Source: Laceyella sacchari | GTDB taxonomy: Bacteria; Bacillota; Bacilli; Thermoactinomycetales; Thermoactinomycetaceae | Direction of reading: 5' to 3' | DNA length: 64,000 nt | Assembly (NCBI RefSeq): GCF_004343255.1 | Contig: NZ_SMDD01000001.1 | Span: 62,001-126,000, forward strand | In this document: one piece after another, positions 53,625 through 62,555 of the stretch | Layout of the letters: each line of letters starts with the position of its first letter | Position numbering within the stretch: the stretch's first letter is position 1 | Made by a program: the position numbers and the translations under genes | Notes under the pieces: generated by a model | Seen by the model: only the letters and a program-made list of their open reading frames with translations | Databases searched by the model: none | Told to the model about the DNA's origin: nothing

Positions 53625-54551
53625 ATGGAAAAGGCAAAAAATTTGAGTCCTGATTTGTTTAAACCGGCGCAGATAGAAAAAAAAGAACAAGACGCTTTAT
53701 CGAGAAAGCCGGTCGGCTATTGGCAAGATGTATGGGGCCGCTTCCGCTCCAACCTCGGTGCGGTGCTGGGATTGTCCTTGATTGTCCTTACCTTGTTATT
53801 AGCTATTTTTGGTCCATTGGCCAATGACTATGACTGGCAAACGCAAATGCTGGAAGTCGCGAACAAAGAAAGTTTTTCGGACCATTATTTTGGAACGGAT
53901 CACTTAGGCCGCGATATATGGCAACGCGTGTGGTACGGGGCGAAAATCTCTTTGACCATTGCTTTCCTGGCGGCATTTTTGGATGTGGTGATCGGGGTCA
54001 CATTTGGAGGAATATCCGGTTACTTTGGTGGCCGCGTAGATATGATCATGCAGCGGATTCTTGAAGTCATGTACTCTATCCCAAACCTGATTGTGATCAT
54101 TCTGATGTTATTAATTTTTGATCCGGGCATTGTCCCCGTAGCGATCGCGATGGCGATTACCGGTTGGGTGCCAATGGCACGCGTGGTGCGGGCGCAGGTG
54201 ATGAAACTGAAATCACAAGAATACGTGTTGGCGGCGCGCACTTTGGGAGCGAGCCATGCGCGAATCTTGCTGAAACACCTGATTCCCAACGTGATGGGCC
54301 CCATTATTATCGCTGTTACCTTTGCAATCCCATCCGCGATTTTCTTTGAAGCCTTTTTGGCCTTTATCGGATTGGGGATTCGCCCACCAGAAGCGAGTTT
54401 GGGTGTACTGATTAACGATGCGTCTACGTATCTACAGATTTTCCCATATCAATTGATCTACCCGTCGGTGGTTCTGTCCATCATCATTTTGTCGTTTAAC
54501 CTATTGGGTGATGGATTGAGAGACGCACTAGATCCAAGAATGCGGAAATAG
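53625..54551 (+). CDS. oppC: Oligopeptide ABC permease (OppC)
   Basis: 308 residues from the ATG at 53625, ten bases behind AAAGGAG. A frame opening at 53580 overlaps oppB without a site. It has a cytoplasmic N terminus, a first helix, the segment HYFGTDHLGRDIWQRVWYGA and the EAA loop (AARTLGASHARILLKHLIPN). Channel partner of OppB. Confidence 0.9.
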   Translation: MEKAKNLSPDLFKPAQIEKKEQDALSRKPVGYWQDVWGRFRSNLGAVLGLSLIVLTLLLAIFGPLANDYDWQTQMLEVANKESFSDHYFGTDHLGRDIWQRVWYGAKISLTIAFLAAFLDVVIGVTFGGISGYFGGRVDMIMQRILEVMYSIPNLIVIILMLLIFDPGIVPVAIAMAITGWVPMARVVRAQVMKLKSQEYVLAARTLGASHARILLKHLIPNVMGPIIIAVTFAIPSAIFFEAFLAFIGLGIRPPEASLGVLINDASTYLQIFPYQLIYPSVVLSIIILSFNLLGDGLRDALDPRMRK

Positions 54552-54565
54552 GGGGGGAATCGATA

Positions 54566-55582
54566 ATGAGCAAAATTTTGGAAGTCAAAGACTTGCATGT
54601 GTCTTTTAAAACATACAAAGGGGAAGTCAAAGCGGTTCGCGGCGTTGATTTCCATTTGGACAAAGGAGAAACCATCGCGATTGTAGGTGAGTCTGGTTGC
54701 GGTAAGAGTGTGACGTCGCAGACGATTATGCGGCTAATCCCCAATCCACCGGGGGTAATCAAACAGGGGGAAATCATTTTTGAAGGCACTGATTTGACCA
54801 AAGCGTCAGAAAAGCAGATGGAGAAAATCCGGGGGTCGGAGATTTCGATGATTTTCCAAGATCCGATGACCTCCTTAAACCCGACGTTGACGATCGGCAC
54901 GCAGATCATGGAAGGGCTGATCAAACACCAGAAGCTGGACAAAAAGACGGCGCGGGAAAAAGCGATTGAAATGTTGCGCCTGGTAGGGATCCCTTCGCCT
55001 GAATCACGATTGGATCAATACCCACACCAATTTTCCGGTGGGATGAGGCAACGGGCCATGATCGCGATTGCGTTGGCTTGCCAACCGAAGGTATTGATCG
55101 CGGACGAACCGACAACGGCGCTGGATGTGACGATTCAAGCGCAAATCATTGACTTGATGAAAGCACTGCAAGAGAAAACGGGTACTTCCATTATCCTGAT
55201 CACCCATGATCTCGGGGTGGTGGCGGATATCGCCGACCGTGTTGTTGTCATGTATGCGGGCAAAGTAGTGGAAAGCGGCAAACTGGAAGAGATTTTCTAC
55301 CAACCAAAACATCCATACACGTGGGGATTGTTGGGTTCCATGCCGCGTTTGGACTTGTCCCGCGACCAAGAATTGCTGCCGATTATGGGGACGCCGCCCA
55401 ACTTGCTTGACCCACCCAAAGGATGCCCTTTTGCGGCCCGGTGCCAACATGCGATGAGTATTTGCACGCAAGAAATGCCCGAGCTGGATGAGGTGTCTTC
55501 CACACACCAGGTGGCATGTTGGTTACAACATCCGATGGCGCCCGAAGTCAAACCGCCAACGGCTGCAGTAGGAGGGGAGTAA
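54566..55582 (+). CDS. oppD: Oligopeptide ABC ATPase (OppD)
   Basis: 338 residues. Walker A GESGCGKS, signature [10 protein letters not shown], Walker [13 protein letters not shown] and the C-terminal cysteine motif [15 protein letters not shown] duplicate in kind of DppD at 16.5 kb but clearly a different system. Its stop is one base before the oppF ATG. Confidence 0.92.
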   Translation: MSKILEVKDLHVSFKTYKGEVKAVRGVDFHLDKGETIAIVGESGCGKSVTSQTIMRLIPNPPGVIKQGEIIFEGTDLTKASEKQMEKIRGSEISMIFQDPMTSLNPTLTIGTQIMEGLIKHQKLDKKTAREKAIEMLRLVGIPSPESRLDQYPHQFSGGMRQRAMIAIALACQPKVLIADEPTTALDVTIQAQIIDLMKALQEKTGTSIILITHDLGVVADIADRVVVMYAGKVVESGKLEEIFYQPKHPYTWGLLGSMPRLDLSRDQELLPIMGTPPNLLDPPKGCPFAARCQHAMSICTQEMPELDEVSSTHQVACWLQHPMAPEVKPPTAAVGGE

Positions 55583-55583
55583 G

Positions 55584-56552
55584 ATGAGTAAAAACAAAGA
55601 AGTGATCTTGTCCGTTAAAGAACTCAAAAAGCATTTTGATGTGGGCGGCGGCCAAATCGTCAAAGCGGTCGACGGGGTCAGCTTTGATATCTACCGTGGC
55701 GAAACACTTGGCTTGGTGGGAGAATCGGGATGCGGCAAATCGACCATCGGCCGAACCTTGATCAGATTGTACAATCCGACGTCTGGTAGCGTCACTTTCA
55801 AAGGTGTCAATGTGAATGACTTAAAAGGCCCGGAGCTAAAGAAATTCAACCGCGAAATGCAGATGATTTTCCAAGATCCATACGCGTCCCTCAACCCGCG
55901 GATGAATGTGTTGGACATCATCGCCGAGGGTATCGACATCCATGGTTTGGCGACAGGGGAAGAGCGCCGCAAACGGGTGGTAGAGCTGTTGGAAACAGTC
56001 GGTTTGAATGCCGATCATGCCGAACGGTTTCCGCATGAGTTTAGCGGCGGCCAGCGCCAGCGGATCGGAATTGCCCGTGCATTGGCGGTAGAACCGGACT
56101 TTATCATCGCCGACGAACCGATCTCCGCGTTGGATGTATCGATCCAAGCGCAAGTGGTCAATCTGATGCGCCGTCTGCAAAAAGAAAAAGGGTTAACCTA
56201 CCTCTTTATTGCGCATGATTTGTCGATGGTGAAATACATTTCAGACCGCGTCGGCGTGATGTACTTGGGTAGCATGGTTGAATTGGCGGATAGTGACGCA
56301 CTCTATGATGAACCGTTGCACCCTTACACCGAGGCATTGTTGTCGGCGGTGCCAATTCCTGATCCAGAAGTGGCCAAAACGCGGGAACGCATTATTTTGG
56401 AAGGGGATGTACCAAGTCCCATCAACCCGCCGAGCGGTTGCCGTTTCCGTACACGTTGTCCCAAAGCGATGGACATCTGCGCCACGGCGGTACCAGAGTG
56501 GAAAGAAGCGAAACCGAACCACTTTGTCGCATGCCATTTATATAACGAATGA
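55584..56552 (+). CDS. oppF: Oligopeptide ABC ATPase (OppF)
   Basis: 322 residues, ATG behind AGGAGGGGAG. Walker [10 protein letters not shown], signature [10 protein letters not shown], Walker [13 protein letters not shown] and cysteine motif [14 protein letters not shown]. Last gene of the oppA1-A2-B-C-D-F run. Terminated by the hairpin that follows. Confidence 0.92.
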   Translation: MSKNKEVILSVKELKKHFDVGGGQIVKAVDGVSFDIYRGETLGLVGESGCGKSTIGRTLIRLYNPTSGSVTFKGVNVNDLKGPELKKFNREMQMIFQDPYASLNPRMNVLDIIAEGIDIHGLATGEERRKRVVELLETVGLNADHAERFPHEFSGGQRQRIGIARALAVEPDFIIADEPISALDVSIQAQVVNLMRRLQKEKGLTYLFIAHDLSMVKYISDRVGVMYLGSMVELADSDALYDEPLHPYTEALLSAVPIPDPEVAKTRERIILEGDVPSPINPPSGCRFRTRCPKAMDICATAVPEWKEAKPNHFVACHLYNE

Positions 56553-56560
56553 TCTGTTGA

Positions 56561-56594
56561 AGCCTGGACCTTTTAAGGTCCGGGCTTTGTTTAT
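56561..56594 (+). terminator. Terminator of the opp operon
   Basis: A 12-bp stem AGCCTGGACCTT/AAGGTCCGGGCT with one wobble and a T-rich end. About 230 AT-rich bases follow before the small secreted genes, and I see no other structure there. Confidence 0.75.
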
Positions 56595-56828
56595 CTGGAA
56601 TGGTGATAGACTTAAATTTAAATAGCAGTAAATACAAGCCTAAGCATCCAATGTTTCATTACCTTTTTAATAGAACATTTAAACTAATTAGTTACCATTA
56701 TATAATATAAAAATTAATTCGTGTAATAAATTGAAAATTATACAACTATTGATAATATTAAGTTATTTGTTTATAATGAAAATGTTTAATTTGGTATTCG
56801 AAATATATTACTAAGGAGGGGTTGAAGA

Positions 56829-57212
56829 TTGAAAAAATGCTTGTATCTACTGACCATGTTTTTGTCTGTTATTGCGTTACCTTTTTCTGCTTCAGCTGAA
56901 GGCTGGGTGTATAATCTTGCAGAAGGGACTAGGTGGGGAACTAGCAGTTGTACAACCAGTTACAAATATATTAATTTCGAGATTACTCCTACAAAATATG
57001 GATATGCAACAGCATATCTGCAAAAGGATACAGGTGGATCTTGGATAAATGTTTTGCCAGGAGAAGATTTATATTCCTGGCCACAAATATTGTCAGCGCC
57101 AGCTAGTAGCTCAAGTACAAAATATCGCGTTTATATTAGTGTAGGATTAAATGGAGCAGTCAGTGGAAAAGTAAGGTGTTATGGTAGTAATACGCTACCA
57201 ACATCAAAGTGA
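56829..57212 (+). CDS. Small secreted protein, unknown family (paralogue 1)
   Basis: 127 residues. The TTG start is spaced seven bases from AAGGAGGGG. A signal peptide (MKKCLYLLTMFLSVI..., cleavage near SASA-EG, residue 23) leaves a mature protein of about 104 residues with many Trp, Tyr, Ser and Thr and two Cys that could form a disulfide. It shares a pattern with the next gene: W-x-Y-(N/D)-L, WG(T/S)S, T(T/S)-Y-x-Y, PA-SSS and YRVYI, then Gly-x-V-x-C-x-GS at the end. Function unknown. Codon use and base composition are more AT-rich than the neighbouring opp genes, hinting at transfer. Confidence 0.7.
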   Translation: MKKCLYLLTMFLSVIALPFSASAEGWVYNLAEGTRWGTSSCTTSYKYINFEITPTKYGYATAYLQKDTGGSWINVLPGEDLYSWPQILSAPASSSSTKYRVYISVGLNGAVSGKVRCYGSNTLPTSK

Positions 57213-57274
57213 TTTTTTCCAGTTTCGTATGAATCGACACGAGAGCTTTTATATAAAAATTCATGGAGGTTAGT

Positions 57275-57652
57275 ATGAAAAAGAAAAGATTTGTTTTACT
57301 TATGCTCGTTGCTTTTTGGGTTGCGCTAGTACCTACTTCAGCATTGGCAGTTGGTTGGAATTATGATCTTGTACAGTGGGATCATTGGGGTTCTTCAGAG
57401 GTAACTACTGCTTATCCATACTTAGCATGTACCATTACTAACGAATTAGGTAAAGGATTTGCTAGAGTAGAAGTGAAACAGAATGGTGAATGGAAAAACG
57501 CTCTTTATCAAACACCTGAACAACCTTCATTGTCAAAGAATACCAAAGTAACGATAAGAACTCCTGCCAACAGTTCATCTGTTTACAGGGTATTTATTTG
57601 GACTCAAATATCTGGAGCACGTGGAGGGGTTTCTTGTAAAGGATCATACTAA
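57275..57652 (+). CDS. Small secreted protein, unknown family (paralogue 2)
   Basis: 125 residues from the ATG at 57275 behind GGAGG. The frame's first ATG at 57263 is part of the ribosome site. A signal peptide (cleavage near ALAV-GW, about residue 25) precedes a mature domain of the same type as paralogue 1, ending GVSCKGSY. The two genes are 62 bases apart and probably co-transcribed. The compact, beta-rich, exported domain could be a toxin, inhibitor or matrix protein. There is no immunity or export gene beside it to decide. Confidence 0.7.
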   Translation: MKKKRFVLLMLVAFWVALVPTSALAVGWNYDLVQWDHWGSSEVTTAYPYLACTITNELGKGFARVEVKQNGEWKNALYQTPEQPSLSKNTKVTIRTPANSSSVYRVFIWTQISGARGGVSCKGSY

Positions 57653-57699
57653 ATCAATCGATTAAGAGTTACCGATCATACTCCTTCAGGTGTTTTGCT

Positions 57700-57746
57700 T
57701 GTCGGCAAAGTTTGTTTGATTGCAGACTTTGCCGACATTTTTTTGT
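57700..57746 (+). terminator. Terminator after the secreted pair
   Basis: A perfect 12-bp stem TGTCGGCAAAGT/ACTTTGCCGACA with a 14-base loop and seven T. Confidence 0.85.
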
Positions 57747-57784
57747 AATAAACTAGGTGATTCACTCCTCCTAACTGATGAAGA

Positions 57785-59029
57785 TCACTGAAAGAGCTCT
57801 AAGCATTCTTTGATTGCCAAGATTGCGAACAGGAGGATTCCTACCCACAACATCAGATTGGTTAGCCAACGATTGCGATAAGCATCGTCCATCTGCTTGG
57901 CGTTGAGCAGGAACAAGAGTGTGATGGCTAGAAAAGGCATGAACAGGGCCCCTAGCACACCGTATAGAATGACGAGACTGACGGGTTTGCCCCAGAAAAG
58001 CAAGAGCATCGGCGGAAAGGTGAGCCAAGCGACATAAAAGCGGTAAGTGGGTGAGGTGGTGCTGATCGGAGTGGTGTCCGGTTCACGTTTAATTTGGCGC
58101 ATCCAGTCGGCAAAAAGGTAGGAGACGCCATTCCACACCCCTAGCACGGATGTGAAAGATGCGGACCAAAAGCCCAGCAGGAACAACCAGCGAACGGGAG
58201 TGCCAAACTTGTCGCCCAACATCCGGGCCAAGGTGATCAGCCCTTTTTCATCTTGGATGACGATGCCGGAGCCATAGAGGAATTCTGCACCCACAATAAG
58301 TAACGACAAGGTGAAAATGGCCGTCAACGCATAGGCTAAGCCCGAATCGAGACGCATGACTGACAGCCAAGCCGGGCTGGACCAGCGTTTTTCTTTGATC
58401 CAGTAGCCATAAGAGGCCATGGTGATGGAACCGCCCACCCCGCCGATCAGACCGAGTACAAAGATAAAAGAACCATCGGGAGCGTTAGGAATGAGACCTG
58501 AAAAGATTTTTGTCCAATCGGGGAAGATCAGCACTGCCGATCCAACCACGGTTACAAACATCAACCCAGTCAAAGCGGTCATCACTCGTTCAAACAATTG
58601 ATAACGGCCTAGAAAGATGAGGACGAACGCAAGCAAGCTGTGCACGATGGCCCATGTGTTGAGCGATAGTTGTGGAAACATCGCCGTCGCAGCCAGAGCG
58701 GTGGAGGTGGGGCCAGCAGCGCCATAGATGAAGCCCCATATCATGAGGTAAGCACCGAAATATACGAGCGTCCAGCGGCCAAGGGTGCGCCAACCCTGCA
58801 AAAGCGTTTGCCCTGTGACCAAATGGTAGCGACCAACCCCTTCATTTAGCGTGTATTTCAACAGGGAACCTAGCAGAATTGCCCAGATGAAGGCAACGCC
58901 ATAATTCGTTCCGGCAACGAGAGCGGCGATCAGGTCGCCCGCGCCTACACCGGTGGCGGCCGCAATCAGTCCGGGACCGAGTAAGGGCAGTTTGTCCTTC
59001 AATGAGGAAGGGGGAAGTGGTTCATGCAT
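57785..59029 (-). CDS. Nramp-related membrane transporter
   Basis: 414 residues, ATG seven bases after AGGAGGG. About eleven helices with Nramp-like order: LGPGLIAAATGVGAGDLIAAL as first helix and GGSITMASYGYWIKEK near helix 6. Canonical Nramp metal sites, DPGN in helix 1 and MPH in helix 6, are replaced by TGVGAGD and TMASYG. The protein may therefore carry a different ion (Nramp-related Mg2+ or aluminium-type relatives exist) or another substrate. It is alone, divergent from nothing close, convergent with the secreted pair. Confidence 0.75.
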   Translation of the reverse strand: MHEPLPPSSLKDKLPLLGPGLIAAATGVGAGDLIAALVAGTNYGVAFIWAILLGSLLKYTLNEGVGRYHLVTGQTLLQGWRTLGRWTLVYFGAYLMIWGFIYGAAGPTSTALAATAMFPQLSLNTWAIVHSLLAFVLIFLGRYQLFERVMTALTGLMFVTVVGSAVLIFPDWTKIFSGLIPNAPDGSFIFVLGLIGGVGGSITMASYGYWIKEKRWSSPAWLSVMRLDSGLAYALTAIFTLSLLIVGAEFLYGSGIVIQDEKGLITLARMLGDKFGTPVRWLFLLGFWSASFTSVLGVWNGVSYLFADWMRQIKREPDTTPISTTSPTYRFYVAWLTFPPMLLLFWGKPVSLVILYGVLGALFMPFLAITLLFLLNAKQMDDAYRNRWLTNLMLWVGILLFAILAIKECLELFQ

Positions 59030-59204
59030 GGAATGTCCCTCCTAATGATCTGAGTTGTGGAAAAATGTGACCGACAATTTTGCCTTTCACAGGGACTTTT
59101 ATCTCATTGTAGCAAACGGGCACCCACTGTTAAACTCACTATTCGGAAAAACGTCTGATTTCAAATAATACCTATCAATTTTCTTCCTTTTTCTGTAAAA
59201 TAAG

Positions 59205-59236
59205 AAAAACCCCTCTAACGCGTAGAGGGTTTTTGG
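59205..59236 (-). terminator. Terminator after nfu
   Basis: Stem AAAAACCCCTCTA/TAGAGGGTTTTT with a 5-base loop just past the nfu stop. T-rich on the minus strand. Confidence 0.75.
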
Positions 59237-59238
59237 TC

Positions 59239-59469
59239 TTAGAGAACTTGTTCAACTTCGCGCACTTCTGGAATTTCTTCCATCAACGCGCGCTCAATGC
59301 CGGCTTTCAGCGTGATTGTCGAGCTTGGGCAGCTGCCGCAAGCGCCAAGCAGTCGAACGCGAACGATGCCATCATCGGAAATTTCCACTAATTCCACGTC
59401 ACCGCCGTCGCGCTGAATGTACGGACGCAATTTATCTAATACTTCTTGTACACGCTCTTGTACGTTCAT
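59239..59469 (-). CDS. yutI: NifU-like Fe-S carrier (Nfu/YutI)
   Basis: 76 residues from the ATG at 59469. The frame continues upstream but the extra 53 residues lack a site and family similarity. It is a complete Nfu domain with QRDGGDVELVEI and the cluster-binding CGSC (Cys44, Cys47). It carries Fe-S clusters to target enzymes such as the lipoyl synthase encoded in this region. Placement near yuzB and yuzD matches B. subtilis yutI. Confidence 0.92.
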   Translation of the reverse strand: MNVQERVQEVLDKLRPYIQRDGGDVELVEISDDGIVRVRLLGACGSCPSSTITLKAGIERALMEEIPEVREVEQVL

Positions 59470-59823
59470 GGTAACAAACAACCCCTTTCCCACAGAGATG
59501 GGTTCACTCAATAAAGCAGGTGAATCACATTCATTGTAGGTTACTTTCTCAACAAAATCAATGTCCATTTGGCATGCCTTTGTTTGTCGTGACAAAACGG
59601 GATGTGTCGAAGTCTTTTTAGTTGACATATTTCTTGTTAAGATGAGTATATCGTCCTATATATTATGAGGATGACAATGTATGGAAGAAGGGGATTGACC
59701 GGCGCGCTTGCAGCCTGGCTTCGGCTTAACAGCTGAAATGCTCCCCATGCCTGGGCTGGCCCGCGTGTCGTGATAAATCGATCCACCCTCTTTCTGTATC
59801 ATATGGTTAAAGGGGCAACTCCT
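59470..59823. other. Divergent intergenic region between nfu and mccA
   Basis: About 355 bases. It has a TTGACA box at about 59625 on the plus strand without a convincing -10 at 17 bases, and a GC-rich stretch (59700-59770) with small inverted repeats. I looked for an S-box (SAM) riboswitch upstream of the cysteine genes and did not find its core. No gene is supported. Confidence 0.4.
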
Positions 59824-60753
59824 ATGAAAAAAAAGATTGTTGACGATATTAGAGAGTTGATTGGCCACACACCGATGATCCGTTTGCATCGCATGGGGTT
59901 GGCCAAAGGGGTCGAGCTGTATGCCAAACTGGAGTATTTTAATCCTGGAGGCAGTGTCAAAGACCGCTTGGGCATGGGCCTGATCCGGGATGGGGAACGG
60001 AGCGGACGGCTCAAGCCGGGTGGTACGATCATTGAGCCAACAGCGGGAAACACAGGCATCGGCTTGGCCTTGGCAGCAGTGGGCACTGGTTATCGCGTCA
60101 TTTTTGTCGTGCCGGAGAAGTTTTCGGAGGAGAAGCAGGAGCTGATGCGTGCGCTGGGTGCGGAAGTGGTTAACACCCCGACCGCTGAGGGCATGATCGG
60201 AGCGATGAACAAAGCGCTGGAATTAACGAAAGAGATTCCCGGGGCTTATTGCCCTCAACAATTTACCAATCCCGCCAACCCACAGACGCATTATGAAACA
60301 ACAGGGCCGGAGATCTGGGAGCAGATGGATGGCAAAATCGACATCTTCGTCGCCGGGGCGGGTTCTTCGGGTACGTTTATGGGAGTGGCACGCTATCTGA
60401 AGGAGAAAAACCCGGACATTCAAACGGTGATTGTGGAGCCGGAGGGTTCAATCATTGCTGGTGGGGAGCCTGGACCACATAAAACCGAAGGAATTGGAAT
60501 GGAGATGTTTCCTGAGTATTTTGATTGGAATATGATAGATGAAGTGGTCACTGTATCAGATGAAGACGCGTTTCGGCTGGTGAAGGAATTGGCCGCGAAA
60601 GAGGGATTGCTGGTCGGCAGCTCTTCCGGTGCGGCGTGCTATGCGGCGTTAAGTTTGGCGGCAAAGGCACCGGAAGGAACTCGAATCGTCACGGTCTTTC
60701 CTGACAGCAGTGAACGCTATCTCAGCAAAAAAATTTACCAAGGCGGTGTATGA
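59824..60753 (+). CDS. mccA: O-acetylserine-dependent cystathionine beta-synthase (MccA) / cysteine synthase family
   Basis: 309 residues from the ATG at 59824 after AAAGGGGC. Fold type II PLP enzyme with the lysine in NPGGSVKDRLG, the Asn loop in PTAGNTGIG and the phosphate-binding GSSSGA region. In B. subtilis the mccA-mccB pair performs reverse transsulfuration from homocysteine to cysteine. The next gene, two bases away, is the matching gamma-lyase. A plain cysteine synthase role is possible, but the gene pair favours MccA. Confidence 0.88.
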   Translation: MKKKIVDDIRELIGHTPMIRLHRMGLAKGVELYAKLEYFNPGGSVKDRLGMGLIRDGERSGRLKPGGTIIEPTAGNTGIGLALAAVGTGYRVIFVVPEKFSEEKQELMRALGAEVVNTPTAEGMIGAMNKALELTKEIPGAYCPQQFTNPANPQTHYETTGPEIWEQMDGKIDIFVAGAGSSGTFMGVARYLKEKNPDIQTVIVEPEGSIIAGGEPGPHKTEGIGMEMFPEYFDWNMIDEVVTVSDEDAFRLVKELAAKEGLLVGSSSGAACYAALSLAAKAPEGTRIVTVFPDSSERYLSKKIYQGGV

Positions 60754-60754
60754 G

Positions 60755-61888
60755 ATGAAGTTGGATACAAAAATGATTCATGGTGGTGTCTTCGGCGACC
60801 CTCACACAGGCGCGGTGAGTGTGCCGATCTATCAAGTGTCGACCTACAAACAAAAAAGAGTGGGAGAACATGCGGGTTATGAGTACTCGCGCACAGGAAA
60901 CCCCACTCGGGCTGCTTTGGAGACGCTGATCGCTGATCTGGAAAACGGAGCGAGAGGCTTGGCTTTCTCGTCAGGCATGGCGGCGATCTCCACTTTCCTG
61001 TCTCTCTTTAACACCGGCGACCACTTGATTGTGGGTGACGATGTGTACGGGGGAACGTACCGGGTGATCAGCCGTGTCTTCAACCGGATGGGTCTCAATG
61101 TTACCTTCGTGGACACCAGCGATCCGGATGCCGTCCGCGCGGCACTAAAGCCCAATACAAAAGCGATTTATATGGAAACCCCCAGTAATCCTCTCCTTAA
61201 AGTGAGCGATATTGAAGCATTGTCGCATATTGCGCGGGAAGCGGGTGCTTTGTTGGCCGTGGACAACACGTTCCTCACCCCCTATTGGCAAAACCCGCTC
61301 GACTTGGGAGCTGACGTGGTAATTCACAGTGCCACCAAGTATTTGGGTGGCCACAGCGATGTGGTAGCCGGCATCATTGTGACCAAAGACGCCCAATTGG
61401 GGGAAGAACTGCATTTTCTGCAAAATTCGATTGGTGGCATTCTCGGCCCGCAAGATTCATGGCTATTGATGCGCGGGATTCGCACCCTTGGCTTGCGGAT
61501 GAAGCAACATGAACGAAACGCCCACATGCTGGCAACATGGCTAAGTGAGCATGACCGCGTGCAAAAAGTGTACTATCCCGGCCTCGCTCAGCATCCAGGG
61601 CATGAAGTGGCGGCTAAACAGGCCCGAGGCTTCGGGGGGATCGTCTCCTTTGACGTCGGCAGTGCGGAACTGGCTGACCAAGTCATGGAAAAAACGCGTT
61701 ATTTTGTGTTAGCTGAAAGCTTGGGAGCGATCGAGAGTTTGATTTCCGTGCCTGCGCGGATGACGCATGCTTCCATTCCTGCCGAACGGCGGCGTGAGCT
61801 GGGGATCACCGATGGATTGATCCGCATCTCTGTGGGTGTGGAAGATGGAGAAGATTTGTTGATGGATTTGGAACAGGCTTTATCCTAA
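60755..61888 (+). CDS. mccB: Cystathionine gamma-lyase (MccB)
   Basis: 377 residues from the ATG at 60755, one base after the mccA stop. Cys/Met metabolism PLP fold with YEYSRTGNPTR and SGMAAISTF, and the lysine in HSATKYLGGHSDV. It splits cystathionine to cysteine, ammonia and 2-oxobutyrate, completing the pathway begun by MccA. Some members act as gamma-synthases, so the direction is inferred from the partner. Confidence 0.9.
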   Translation: MKLDTKMIHGGVFGDPHTGAVSVPIYQVSTYKQKRVGEHAGYEYSRTGNPTRAALETLIADLENGARGLAFSSGMAAISTFLSLFNTGDHLIVGDDVYGGTYRVISRVFNRMGLNVTFVDTSDPDAVRAALKPNTKAIYMETPSNPLLKVSDIEALSHIAREAGALLAVDNTFLTPYWQNPLDLGADVVIHSATKYLGGHSDVVAGIIVTKDAQLGEELHFLQNSIGGILGPQDSWLLMRGIRTLGLRMKQHERNAHMLATWLSEHDRVQKVYYPGLAQHPGHEVAAKQARGFGGIVSFDVGSAELADQVMEKTRYFVLAESLGAIESLISVPARMTHASIPAERRRELGITDGLIRISVGVEDGEDLLMDLEQALS

Positions 61889-61914
61889 TCTTCCAGGGGA
61901 AAGAGTTGACATCA

Positions 61915-62235
61915 ATGAAAACGATAACCGTATTTGTGTATGGCGCTGAGCAGATTTGCCCCAGTTGCGTCAATTTCCCTTCAGCCAAAGAGACATCGTC
62001 TTGGCTGGAAGCGGCATTAAAAAGGAAATACGGTGAACAAGTGGATGTGCACTACGTGGATATCCATGAACCGGTTGGCTCGGCGGAAACGGTGGCGTTT
62101 GCCAAACGGGTGCTGGATGAGGATCTCTGGTATCCGGTGGTCGTCATCGAAGGAGAGATTGTAGCGGAAGGAAATCCCAAATTGAAAGAAATCTGTCAAA
62201 AAATCGAGCGTGTGGGGGTAAAGCAGTTAAGTTGA
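61915..62235 (+). CDS. yuzD: YuzD family protein (DUF1462)
   Basis: 106 residues from the ATG at 61915 with GGGAAAGAG upstream. Thioredoxin-like small protein with the CPSC motif in GAEQICPSCVNFPSAKET and VDVHYVDIHEP, the DUF1462 pattern. It may be a thiol-disulfide partner of the Fe-S or sulfur genes around it (nfu, mccAB), an idea based on context only. In B. subtilis yuzD also lies beside yutI. Confidence 0.88.
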   Translation: MKTITVFVYGAEQICPSCVNFPSAKETSSWLEAALKRKYGEQVDVHYVDIHEPVGSAETVAFAKRVLDEDLWYPVVVIEGEIVAEGNPKLKEICQKIERVGVKQLS

Positions 62236-62247
62236 ACCCGCAGAAAA

Positions 62248-62277
62248 AGTTCTGGCATCAGGCCAGAGCTTTTTTTA
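62248..62277 (+). terminator. Terminator after yuzD
   Basis: Stem AGTTCTGGC/GCCAGAGCT with one wobble, 5-base loop and seven T. Confidence 0.75.
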
Positions 62278-62555
62278 TTGTCAACCATAGTTGGAGGTGA
62301 GCTCCTCTTTGTAATGCGCTCCAACCATTAGTCTTGATTAATGATATTGTTTTTATGGTAAATATTGATGGATTCAAAATTTATTATTGCTCCGAATAAA
62401 GAAATACAGGTAGGATAGGTTGTTATTCCTTTATATAGCAGGAGATTCATGATGTAGACAAATTTTAGATGTAGCAACTCTTTTAGAATTCTTTATTATA
62501 TAAGATGTTGTGGTGCACTACGGATTGATTAACTCTTGAATAGGAGATGAGAAGT
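62278..62555. other. AT-rich leader region of the capsule operon
   Basis: About 280 bases, AT-rich, with an imperfect GAGCTC/TTGGAG repeat near 62295. It presumably carries the pgsB promoter. No regulator site is clear to me, although in Bacillus this promoter is under DegU and ComP/Q control. Confidence 0.4.

Noticed and set aside
59470-59823. Possible SAM (S-box) riboswitch before mccA
   Set aside because: The conserved core and kink-turn elements of the S-box are not present in either strand.
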